Shown here: piece by piece, positions 23,796 to 31,348 of the stretch
Layout of the letters: every line of letters starts with the position of its first letter
Numbering within the stretch: the stretch's first letter is position 1
From: G963665405 sp963665405
GTDB lineage: Bacteria; Chloroflexota; Dehalococcoidia; Lucifugimonadales; G963665405
Reading direction: 5' to 3'
NCBI GenBank assembly: GCA_963665405.2
Contig: OY762261.2
Coordinates: 434,001 to 498,000 of the forward strand
Length of the DNA: 64,000 nucleotides
Notes under the pieces: model-generated
Database searches by the model: none
The model's input: the letters and a program-made list of their open reading frames with translations, nothing else
Told to the model about the DNA's origin: nothing
Translations under genes and position numbers: made by a program

Positions 23796-24190
23796 AATTG
23801 CCATGATCGGCGAGCCCGGCCGCCCGTACACGGGCCGCGCCCATAGCTCCATCGCCCCTGAGTATATAGCCCAACCGGGGGGCCGGTCAACCGGTCCGCG
23901 GACACCTTCGAGTACCGCTCTGGCCGGCCGACCAAGTATCATCGCGGGACACCCGGTCGTTCATAGGGGTGGCAGGCTCGGTGGCCGGCCGTCTATCCGC
24001 CCCTTCCCGCCCGGACCATGACGAAGGTCCCGACACGGGCTCGGGCCAGGTTGAGGGCGAGCCCGTAACCGTGGCTCACCGCTGTGACGTGTTTGCGTCA
24101 CAGCTCGTTCGCCGACTTACGATGGTAAGGCCTGCAGTACCTCTTGCGGGACGAGCAGGCCGGCGCGAAGAGGATTCGAGAGAGGGACGC
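23796..24190. other. Divergent intergenic region between 5S rRNA and ABC exporter
   Basis: Holds the 5S promoter on the minus strand and the Shine-Dalgarno of the ABC ATPase gene (GAGAGAGGG at 24178-24186). No further gene is recognised. Open frames here have no family character. Confidence 0.5.
23861..23890 (-). promoter_or_regulatory. Promoter of the orphan 5S rRNA gene
   Basis: TTGACC (23885-23890), an 18-bp spacer and TATACT (23861-23866; TATATA with a 16-bp spacer is an alternative). It lies about 60 bp before the 5S 5' end. Confidence 0.6.
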
Positions 24191-24955
24191 TTGAACGGCT
24201 CTGACATAATACGGGTCGAGAACCTGACCAAGCGGTACGGCGACCTGGTCGCGGTTGACTCGGTCTCGTTCACCGTCAGGCAGGGCGAGGTCTTCGGCAT
24301 CCTCGGACCTAACGGGGCCGGCAAGACGACCACCGTGGAGATCCTCGAGGGTATGCGAGTTCCCGACGGCGGGACCGTCATAGTGGCCGGGATCGACGTC
24401 GTCCGGGACCCGCGGCGCGTGAAGGCGTCCATTGGGGTTCAGCTCCAGTCCACGGACTTCTTCGACGGTCTGTACCTTGGCGAGCTTCTCGGGGTGTTCG
24501 GCAGCCTGTACCGGACCAGGGTAGACGCGCTGGCACTGCTCCAGATGGTGGAGCTGGCCGAAAAGGCCAGATCTCGGTTCAAGCAGCTCTCCGGGGGGCA
24601 GAAACAGCGATTCTCGATCGCCGTAGCCCTGGTGAACGACCCGCCACTACTGTTCCTCGACGAGCCGACGGCCGGACTGGACCCACAGGCCCGGCGGCAT
24701 CTGTGGGAGCTCGTGAAGCGGCTTCAGAGCGAGGGGAAAACGGTCGTGATGACCACCCATTACATGGACGAAGCCGAGGAGCTCTGCGACCGGGTCGCGA
24801 TCATGGACAACGGAAGCATCCTAAGGATGGACTCTCCCGACGCGCTGATATCCGAGATGGTGGCGAAGGGATTTCACAAAGACCAGCCGATCAAGCTGGC
24901 GAACCTGGAGGACGTGTTCATCGATCTGACCGGCAGAATGCTGCGGGGCGGGTAG
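24191..24955 (+). CDS. ABC-2 type exporter, ATPase subunit
   Basis: This 254-residue ABC ATPase has Walker A GPNGAGKTT, Q-loop GVQLQST, signature LSGGQKQRFSIAVALV, Walker B LLFLDEPTAGLDP and H-loop TTHYMDEAEELCDRV. It belongs to the CcmA/DrrA-like group that powers export of drugs, polysaccharides or lipids. The start is TTG at 24191, placed by GAGAGAGGG five bases upstream; the frame open to 23969 has no family similarity. Its stop is immediately followed by the permease ATG, so the two form an operon. Confidence 0.92.
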   Translation: MNGSDIIRVENLTKRYGDLVAVDSVSFTVRQGEVFGILGPNGAGKTTTVEILEGMRVPDGGTVIVAGIDVVRDPRRVKASIGVQLQSTDFFDGLYLGELLGVFGSLYRTRVDALALLQMVELAEKARSRFKQLSGGQKQRFSIAVALVNDPPLLFLDEPTAGLDPQARRHLWELVKRLQSEGKTVVMTTHYMDEAEELCDRVAIMDNGSILRMDSPDALISEMVAKGFHKDQPIKLANLEDVFIDLTGRMLRGG

Positions 24956-26029
24956 ATGAACCCGACTGTCGCTTTAACCGTCGCCTCGCTCAAGATGTAC
25001 TTTCGGAACCGGCCGGCGCTGTTCTTCAGTCTGCTGATGCCGCTCCTGCTGATGGGGATCTTCGGCGTTCTCAATTTCGGCCAGTTCTCAAGGGTGAACG
25101 TGGGCCTGGTCGACCGTGCTCACAACTCGGTTTCGGAGAGGCTGATCGAGGTTCTGAGCGAGTCCGAGATCATCCACCTCACGCTGGGAACCCGGGCTGA
25201 GCTGGTGCAGAGGCTGGTGGACGGGGGCCTGACGTTCCTACTGGTGCTGCCCGAGGACTTCGGCGAGGCCCGGAGGCTCTCCATGGTCGAGACGCTGTTC
25301 GACGGGAGCCAGCCGGAGGACGCCCAGGTGGCGGACGCCGTCGTCTCGCGAATCCTGAACGACCTCACGCTGGAGATCAGCGGCACCGAGAGGATGTTCG
25401 AGCTGGACAGGTTCGAGGTTCAGGGGAGGCAGTTCAACTACATCGACTTCCTGGTGCCGGGAATAATCGCGATGTCCATCATGCAGACGGGAATCTTCAG
25501 CGTCGTTTTCGCGATCGTCCAATTTCGCCAGCAGGGGGTCCTGCGGCGGCTCCGCGCCGCCCCCATTCATCCGGGCCACTTCCTGGCGGGTCAGGTCATC
25601 ACCCGGCTCATCGTGTCGATTCTCCAGACTCTCGTCCTGCTTGGAGTCGGGATATTCCTGCTCGGACTCGACGTGCGCGGGAGCATCCTGGCTTTGCTCC
25701 TCCTCGCCATAATCGGGGGCGCCGTGTTCATCTCTATGGGCTACGCCATCTCGGGGGTTGCCAAGACCGAGGAGTCGGCGGCCCCGATCGCCAACCTGAT
25801 CGCGCTGCCCATGTTCTTCCTGTCCGGGGTCTTCTTCCCAAGGGAGGTCCTTCCATCCGCCCTCGAGTCCATCACCGGCTTCTTTCCGCTGACGTACCTG
25901 GCGCACGGGATGCGGCAGGTGACCGCGGACGGGTACAGCCTGGCCCAGATCTCGGGCGACCTCCTGGGTCTGTCGATCTGGATGTTCCTTAGCTTCGTGG
26001 CCGCGACCGCACTGTTCAGGTGGGAGTAG
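24956..26029 (+). CDS. ABC-2 type exporter, permease subunit
   Basis: This 357-residue ABC2 permease has an N-terminal membrane helix (ALFFSLLMPLLLMGIFGVLN) and a large extracytoplasmic loop (about residues 50-165). Five C-terminal helices follow, including YIDFLVPGIIAMSIMQTGIF and FFLSGVFFPREVLPSALESI, a DrrB/YhhJ-type signature. It pairs with the ATPase encoded 0 bp upstream. The substrate is not deducible. Confidence 0.9.
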   Translation: MNPTVALTVASLKMYFRNRPALFFSLLMPLLLMGIFGVLNFGQFSRVNVGLVDRAHNSVSERLIEVLSESEIIHLTLGTRAELVQRLVDGGLTFLLVLPEDFGEARRLSMVETLFDGSQPEDAQVADAVVSRILNDLTLEISGTERMFELDRFEVQGRQFNYIDFLVPGIIAMSIMQTGIFSVVFAIVQFRQQGVLRRLRAAPIHPGHFLAGQVITRLIVSILQTLVLLGVGIFLLGLDVRGSILALLLLAIIGGAVFISMGYAISGVAKTEESAAPIANLIALPMFFLSGVFFPREVLPSALESITGFFPLTYLAHGMRQVTADGYSLAQISGDLLGLSIWMFLSFVAATALFRWE

Positions 26030-26057
26030 CGGGATAGCTCAGCCGGCCGCCGGCAGC

Positions 26058-26135
26058 CTCTTGACGAGGGGACGCCCTCGGACTCCCGGCAATCCCGACT
26101 TGTCGGGATCTGCACACCTCATACTTAATCATCCC
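26058..26135 (+). repeat. Family B intergenic repeat (copy B2)
   Basis: GACGAGGGGACGCCCTCGGACTCCCGGCAATCCCGACTTGTCGGGATCTGCAC, containing two hairpins (GAGGG/CCCTC and ATCCCGA/TCGGGAT). It follows the ABC permease stop by 28 bp and could act as its terminator. Confidence 0.65.
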
Positions 26136-26159
26136 ACCGGCTGACCGGGCCCGGTCAGC

Positions 26160-26189
26160 TTGACCGTGCTCCGCGGCGGATGGTACGAT
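26160..26189 (+). promoter_or_regulatory. sigma70-type promoter for the IscA-like gene
   Basis: TTGACC (26160-26165), an 18-bp spacer and TACGAT (26184-26189), about 60 bp before the ATG at 26250. Confidence 0.55.
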
Positions 26190-26249
26190 CGGTGGGACCT
26201 TTAGCTCAAATTTGGCATGTAAAGCAACGGTTCTTCCCGGAGGTACACG

Positions 26250-26646
26250 ATGACAACGACGCCGCTGATCGAGGTGACCCCCCTCGCGGCCGAGAAGCTC
26301 GGCGAAGTGCTCACGGACCAGGGCAAGGACGGATCCCTGCTCAGGGTGCTGGTGATCCCCGGTCCCGGGGGCGGAGTCCAGTACTCGCTGGAGGTGGAGA
26401 CCGAGGCCAACGACGGCGACGTCGTCGTCGAGACGGGCTCGGTCAACGTCGTGGTGGACTCAGAGAGCGCTCCTCTGGTCGAGGGCTCACGGATCGACTA
26501 CGTCGAGGGGCTGATGCGCAGCGGCTTCGTCATCAGCAATCCGAACATGCAGGGCGGATGCATGCGGCAGCGGGGGTTGTGGCGGTGGTGGTGGAGGAGG
26601 ATGTGGTGGAGGTGACGAGGGCGGCTGCGGTTGCGGCGGCCATTAG
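26250..26646 (+). CDS. IscA/HesB-type Fe-S protein with Gly/Cys tail, frameshifted
   Basis: The main frame (26250-26615) gives an A-type Fe-S carrier fold: TPLAAEKLGEVLTDQ, IDYVEGLMRSGFVISNPN. At the point where a C-x-C motif should close the domain it turns into an implausible Arg/Trp run and stops at 26613. An ATGC duplication (ATGCATGC, 26558-26565) explains this. With one ATGC removed the frame reads GGCGSGGCGGGGGGGCGGGD and ends GGCGCGGH at a TAG at 26644-26646, giving 130 residues. Such proteins donate or carry Fe-S clusters through the C-terminal cysteines. A good GGAGG precedes the ATG. Whether the frameshift is real is unknown. Confidence 0.75.
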
Positions 26647-26744
26647 GCCCGTATCGGGCCTGTCTGAGTAGAGCCAACCTACGCGCCCGGCCCTGTCCGC
26701 CAGCATCGGCGGCAGGTCCCACGCCCCGCCTGCGCTGACGTCAG

Positions 26745-27446
26745 GTGCTGTTCACCGCGTTCTCCCAGTTTGAGTCTTCGCCGTTCGAGGGCCTCGTCAC
26801 CCTGGCAACCTTCTGCATCGCCCTTGTGGTTGCCATCACCTTTCACGAGTTCAGCCATGCAGCGAGCGCGACCGGCCTGGGCGATCCGACCCCACGCTAT
26901 CAGGGAAGGCTATCTCTTAACCCGAAGGCCCACCTGGACCCGGTCGGCTCGCTGATGATCCTGTTCGCCGGGTTCGGCTGGGGCAAGCCGGTCCAGGTGA
27001 GTCCCTTGCAGCTCCGGCCAGGGCCACGGCCCGGCATGGCCCTGGTCTCTCTCGCCGGCCCCATAGCGAACATCGCCCTGGCTACCCTGGCGGCCATTCC
27101 CATCAGGGCGGGGATCGTGGACACCGGCCGCGTCGGGCTCACGCTGTTTCGCGGCGACGGGGGCGACGTGGCCGGCTACTTTCTGGCCTCTATCGTCTTC
27201 TGGAATCTCCTGCTGGCCGCCTTCAATCTAATCCCCGTGGCGCCGCTCGACGGCTTCAAGGTCGCTCTTGGAATCCTGCCCAGGGAGATGGCAGCCAGCT
27301 TCGCTCGTACCGAGCGCTACGGACCGGTGATCCTCCTGGTGGTGATCGCCTCGGACTGGGTTCTCGGTACGCGCATCCTGGCATCTATCGTGACCCCTAT
27401 CATCAACGCTCTGAGCACTTTGGTGTTGGGAGGTCAACTGTTGTAG
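26745..27446 (+). CDS. Site-2 protease family (M50) membrane metalloprotease
   Basis: This 233-residue multi-span protein has the zinc motif HEFSHAASA in an early helix (FCIALVVAITFHEFSHA). The third ligand motif is NLIPVAPLDGFKV. The family cleaves substrates within membranes, but short stand-alone members such as this one have no known target. The start is GTG at 26745, without a strong Shine-Dalgarno. Downstream, tyrA starts 56 bp later on the same strand. Confidence 0.85.
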   Translation: MLFTAFSQFESSPFEGLVTLATFCIALVVAITFHEFSHAASATGLGDPTPRYQGRLSLNPKAHLDPVGSLMILFAGFGWGKPVQVSPLQLRPGPRPGMALVSLAGPIANIALATLAAIPIRAGIVDTGRVGLTLFRGDGGDVAGYFLASIVFWNLLLAAFNLIPVAPLDGFKVALGILPREMAASFARTERYGPVILLVVIASDWVLGTRILASIVTPIINALSTLVLGGQLL

Positions 27447-27502
27447 AATCCTGGTACCCTTGGGCACGCCGGGGCCCGGTGGAGTGAAGGAAGAGGTGGG
27501 GA

Positions 27503-28504
27503 ATGGGACGAATAACGATCATCGGCATGAGACCGTTGGGGGTCTCTCTCGGGCTCGCCCTGAAGAAGGCGAACATCCCTCAGACCGAGATCGTGGGAAC
27601 GGGCGGGAACGCGGCGGCACTGTCGAAGGCGTCGAAGATGGGGGCCGTCGACAAGACGATCGGAAACGTCAGGTCGGCCGTCAAAGACGCTAACCTGGTG
27701 GTCTTGGACGCCACTCTGCTGGACACAAAGGAGTACCTGGAGTCGATTGGGCCTATCCTGACGGACGGCGCTGTCGTCACCGACACGGCGTCGACCAAGA
27801 AGCGGGTGCTGGAGTGGGCCGAGGCGTATCTGCCCGAGAGGGCCACGTTTGTCGGGGGTCATCCGCTGCCCAAGGCTCCTCTGCTCGAGTTGGAGGACGC
27901 CTCGGAGAGCGCGTTCGAGGGCGCCGACTACTGCATCATCCCGCCGACCTCGGCCAGGCAGGAGGCCGTCAAGATGGTCGTGGGGATGACGGAAGCCGTA
28001 GGCGCCCGGCCCTTCTTTCTCAGCGCCGAAGAGCACGATGCGTTTGCCTCGGCGATGGCATTTCTGCCCCTAGTGCTGTCCTCGGCGCTGGTAACCTCGA
28101 CCGCGACGAGCCAGTCGTGGCGGGAGATGTCACGGCTGGCGGCGTCGGAGTTCCGGCAGATGTCGCATCTGGCCTCCTCCGACCCGTACGACAGTCAGAC
28201 GGCGTGCATGGCCAACCCGGAAGACCTGGCACACTGGCTGGACAGGCTGATCTCCGAGCTCCAGAAGTACCGAGACAGGATCGTCGAGAAAGACGACGAC
28301 CTCCTGGAGACCTTCGTCAGGGCTTGGGAGGCCAGGGCCAGGTGGGAGACCGACTCGGTCGATCAGGAACACCGCGTCAGCCTCCCCTCTGCCGGCGAGT
28401 CGATGGCCACGATGATGATGGGCGACCAGCTCCTGCGGCGATACAAGAAGATCATGGGCGAGAAGACGAAGAAGAACAGGTGGCAGTATTTCAGACGGAG
28501 CTAG
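27503..28504 (+). CDS. tyrA: Prephenate/arogenate dehydrogenase-like protein
   Basis: This 333-residue NAD(P)-binding protein starts GRITIIGMRPLGVSLGLALK. The family's usual G-x-G-x-x-G is altered to G-M-R-P-L-G. TDTASTKKRVLEWA and VGGHPLPKAPL (family GGHPMAG-type) follow, then the helical dimerisation domain with EEHDAFASAMAFLPLVLSSAL. TyrA oxidatively decarboxylates prephenate to 4-hydroxyphenylpyruvate for tyrosine. The linkage to aroA supports an aromatic-pathway role, but the changed nucleotide motif leaves room for a different cofactor or activity. Confidence 0.78.
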   Translation: MGRITIIGMRPLGVSLGLALKKANIPQTEIVGTGGNAAALSKASKMGAVDKTIGNVRSAVKDANLVVLDATLLDTKEYLESIGPILTDGAVVTDTASTKKRVLEWAEAYLPERATFVGGHPLPKAPLLELEDASESAFEGADYCIIPPTSARQEAVKMVVGMTEAVGARPFFLSAEEHDAFASAMAFLPLVLSSALVTSTATSQSWREMSRLAASEFRQMSHLASSDPYDSQTACMANPEDLAHWLDRLISELQKYRDRIVEKDDDLLETFVRAWEARARWETDSVDQEHRVSLPSAGESMATMMMGDQLLRRYKKIMGEKTKKNRWQYFRRS

Positions 28505-28513
28505 GCCTTGCCG

Positions 28514-29836
28514 ATGAGAGAGGTTATCCAGGCACCGGCGGTGCTCGAGGGATCGCCCGTGCCACCGGGCGACAAGTCCATCTCCCATCGTGCCCTGCTA
28601 CTGAACTCCATAGCCCGCCGCCGGGCGACCGTCTCAAACCTCTGCGTCGGAGACGACCGGGCCTCCATCCTGCGCTGCCTTCGAGGACTCGGGGTCCGGA
28701 TCGAGCACCACATCGCCCACCCCTGGGACTACTCGACCGACAACTTCGTCGTCCACGGCGTCGGACCGGACGGCTTCTCCGAGCCGTCCACGGTTCTGAA
28801 CGCCGGCAACAGCGCGACCACCTTCAGGCTGGTATCGGGACTTCTGGCGACGCAGCCCTTCTTCTCGGTCATCTCGGGCGATCCTTCGCTCCGCGAGCGA
28901 CCCATGGACCGGATCGTCAGCCCGCTCATGAAGATGGGGGCCACCATCATGGGGCGCGGAGGGGACTGCCTTCCGCCCCTGGCCATACGCGGGGGCAACA
29001 TCCATGGGGTCCGCCACAAGCTGGCCGTGGCGAGTGCACAGGTGAAGTCGTCTCTCTTGATCGCGGGACTGCTCGCCGAGGGTGAGACGGTGATAGAGCA
29101 GCCGGCGCTGTCCCGCGACCATACCGAGCGGATGCTGGCCGCCATGGGCGCGGACGTGGAGGTCGACGGCCTGACGATCACCGTGCGCCGCTCGGAGCTG
29201 AACCCGCTGGACGTACAGGTGCCGGGCGACATGAGCTCGACGGCGTTTTGGCTGGTCGCCGCGGCGAGCCATCCCAACGCATGCATCCGGGTCAAGCACG
29301 TGGGGATCAACCCCTCGCGCACCGGGGTGCTGGACGTCCTCGCGGCGATGGGAGCACGGATTCACAAGGAGAACGTCCGAGCGGACGGTAGCGAGCCCAC
29401 GGCGGACCTGGTCGCGGAGTCGAGCGACCTACGCGCGACCGAGATCGCGGGCGACATGATCCCCAGGGTGATCGACGAGCTGCCGGTGCTGGCGCTTGCC
29501 GCCTGCTTCGCTCGCGGAACCACGACGATCAGAGACGCCGGTGAGCTCCGGGTCAAGGAATCGGATCGCATTACAGCGACGGCGAACGGGTTGAACCGGC
29601 TCGGGGCCAGGATCGAAGAGTTGGAAGACGGCATGTCCATCCGCGGTGTCGGCGGGCTCACAGGCGCCGAGTCCGAGAGCTACGGCGACCACCGGATAGC
29701 CATGACGATGGGGGTCGCCGGACTCCTTGCCAAAGGTGAGACCACCGTGATCGACTCCGAGGCCGCGGATGTCTCCTATCCCGGCTTCTGGGACACGCTT
29801 CGATCGCTGCAGGGCACGACACGGGCGGCGTCTTGA
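28514..29836 (+). CDS. aroA: 3-phosphoshikimate 1-carboxyvinyltransferase (EPSP synthase)
   Basis: This 440-residue EPSP synthase has PPGDKSISHRALLLNSIARR (shikimate-3-phosphate Lys and Ser), LNAGNSATTFRLVSGLLA, the PEP-site Arg in RERPMDRIV, and the second-domain signatures DMSSTAFWLVAA, ESDRITATANGL and GDHRIAMTMGVAG. It joins PEP and shikimate-3-phosphate in the chorismate pathway. The ATG at 28514 was taken as start; a TTG at 28508 is in frame. It lies 9 bp after tyrA and overlaps the following kinase gene. Confidence 0.96.
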   Translation: MREVIQAPAVLEGSPVPPGDKSISHRALLLNSIARRRATVSNLCVGDDRASILRCLRGLGVRIEHHIAHPWDYSTDNFVVHGVGPDGFSEPSTVLNAGNSATTFRLVSGLLATQPFFSVISGDPSLRERPMDRIVSPLMKMGATIMGRGGDCLPPLAIRGGNIHGVRHKLAVASAQVKSSLLIAGLLAEGETVIEQPALSRDHTERMLAAMGADVEVDGLTITVRRSELNPLDVQVPGDMSSTAFWLVAAASHPNACIRVKHVGINPSRTGVLDVLAAMGARIHKENVRADGSEPTADLVAESSDLRATEIAGDMIPRVIDELPVLALAACFARGTTTIRDAGELRVKESDRITATANGLNRLGARIEELEDGMSIRGVGGLTGAESESYGDHRIAMTMGVAGLLAKGETTVIDSEAADVSYPGFWDTLRSLQGTTRAAS

Positions 29837-30453
29837 GCGGAGCAGAGGGCGGCACCGGGATATGCTGGCCCCTGCTCATTGTCCTGTCGGGGCCGTCGGG
29901 GGTAGGCAAGGACGCCATTCTCACCAGGATGAAGGAGCTTGGGAAGCCGTACCACTTCACCGTCACGGCCACCACGCGGGCTCAGCGTCCGGCGGAGCAG
30001 GACGGAGTAGACTATATCTTTCTGAGCTGCGACGAGTTCCGGGCGATGATCCGGCGGAACGAATTTCTGGAGTGGGCCGAGGTCTACGGAAACCTTTACG
30101 GCGTGCCCAGAGATCAGGTGACCGGTGCCTTTTCCAATGGGCATGACGTCCTCATCAAGGCGGACGTCCAGGGAGCGGCCACGATCCGGAGCCTGAGCCC
30201 GGAGGCGCTGAGCATCTTCCTGGCGCCGAGCAGCATGAAAGAGCTGGAGCAGCGTCTCCGGGCACGACTGACAGAGTCTCCCCAGGCGCTGGAGACGAGG
30301 CTTCGGACGGCCAAGGCTGAGATGGAGGAGGGGGCCCGGTTCGACTATACGGTCGTGAACCGGCAGGACCACCTGGACGAGGCCGTCGAGGCCATCGACC
30401 GGATCGTGGCAAAGGAGCGCACACGGGTCCCCCCGAGATGCGCCCGTCTGTGA
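29833..30453 (+). CDS. gmk: Guanylate kinase family protein
   Basis: This 206-residue P-loop kinase has LIVLSGPSGVGKDAILTRMK, the GMP-binding segment TVTATTRAQRPAEQDGVDYI with EFLEWAEVYGNLYGVPRDQV, and the lid region. Guanylate kinase phosphorylates GMP to GDP. The usual neighbour of aroA is cmk, but the residues here are those of the guanylate kinase family. The start is TTG at 29833, overlapping the aroA stop (TTGA), which indicates translational coupling. The C-terminus (ERTRVPPRCARL) is poorly conserved. Confidence 0.88.
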   Translation: MSGAEGGTGICWPLLIVLSGPSGVGKDAILTRMKELGKPYHFTVTATTRAQRPAEQDGVDYIFLSCDEFRAMIRRNEFLEWAEVYGNLYGVPRDQVTGAFSNGHDVLIKADVQGAATIRSLSPEALSIFLAPSSMKELEQRLRARLTESPQALETRLRTAKAEMEEGARFDYTVVNRQDHLDEAVEAIDRIVAKERTRVPPRCARL

Positions 30454-30499
30454 GCCGCGGGCGTAGAAATATGTCCCAGAATATCTCAAGGAGAGGCCG

Positions 30500-31279
30500 A
30501 TGGATTTCGAGTTCATAACGTACGAGAAGCGCGGTCGGGTCGGCCACATCACCATCAACAGGCCCGAGCGGCTCAATGCGGTCCATCCGCCGGCAAGCGG
30601 CGAGCTGCGGCGAGCGTTCGAGGACTTCCGCGACGACCCGGCGCTGCTGGTCGCCATTCTCACCGGGGCGGGTGACCGCGCGTTCAGTGCGGGCAACGAT
30701 CTCAGGTATACCGCCGAGCACGGCCGGCTCACCAGGGAATCCCACAAGGTGCCGTTCGGAGGGATCACGGCCGACTTCACCTGCTGGAAGCCGATCATAG
30801 CCGCCGTCAACGGCTACGCCTTGGGGGGCGGTCTGGAGCTGGCCATCGCCTGCGACATCATCGTCGCGGCCGAGCACGCCGAGATGGGCGCTCCGGAGCC
30901 CCTGGTGGGACTGCTGGGGCTGGCGGGAGGGGTCCATCGCATGGTCAGACAGGTGCCGCTCAAGACGGCGATGGGCATCCTGCTGAGCAGTAAGAGGATG
31001 ACAGCTCAGGAGGCGTATCGACTCGGGCTGGTCAACGAGGTGGTTCCGCTCGTGGAGCTGATGCCCACGGCCGAGCGGTGGGCCAGCGACATCATGGCGG
31101 GGGCGCCCCTTTCGATCCGCGCGACCAAGCAGATGGCCACAGAGGGCCTGGGCCGTCCGCTGAAAGAGGCGATGAACGGCCACTACTCCGAGTTCGAGAA
31201 GGCTCTCGAGTCGGACGACTGGGTGGAGGGACCGAAGGCCTTCGCGGAGAAGCGTCCTCCCAAATGGACCGGCGCGTAG
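30500..31279 (+). CDS. Enoyl-CoA hydratase/isomerase family protein
   Basis: This 259-residue crotonase-fold protein forms its oxyanion hole with AFSAGNDLRY and NGYALGGGLELAIACDI. A Glu sits in the catalytic region (EMGAPEPLVGLLGLAGGVHR), although the usual P-G-A-G-G reads L-A-G-G. The family includes hydratases, isomerases and decarboxylases of acyl-CoA, and the substrate is not clear. A Shine-Dalgarno (AAGGAGAGG) precedes the ATG. Confidence 0.88.
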   Translation: MDFEFITYEKRGRVGHITINRPERLNAVHPPASGELRRAFEDFRDDPALLVAILTGAGDRAFSAGNDLRYTAEHGRLTRESHKVPFGGITADFTCWKPIIAAVNGYALGGGLELAIACDIIVAAEHAEMGAPEPLVGLLGLAGGVHRMVRQVPLKTAMGILLSSKRMTAQEAYRLGLVNEVVPLVELMPTAERWASDIMAGAPLSIRATKQMATEGLGRPLKEAMNGHYSEFEKALESDDWVEGPKAFAEKRPPKWTGA

Positions 31280-31348
31280 CGCTCTGAACCGGCACCCCCT
31301 TCCCGCCCTCCCCCCGGCGTGGGGACGGATTTCTTGCGAGGAGAATGA

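Noticed and set aside
23796..24190. 23S rRNA 3' end upstream of the 5S gene
   Set aside because: No 23S-like conserved sequence is present; the gap contains a promoter and the start of an ABC gene on the other strand.
28508..28513. TTG start of aroA
   Set aside because: An ATG two codons later gives the usual N-terminus; the TTG cannot be excluded but is less likely.
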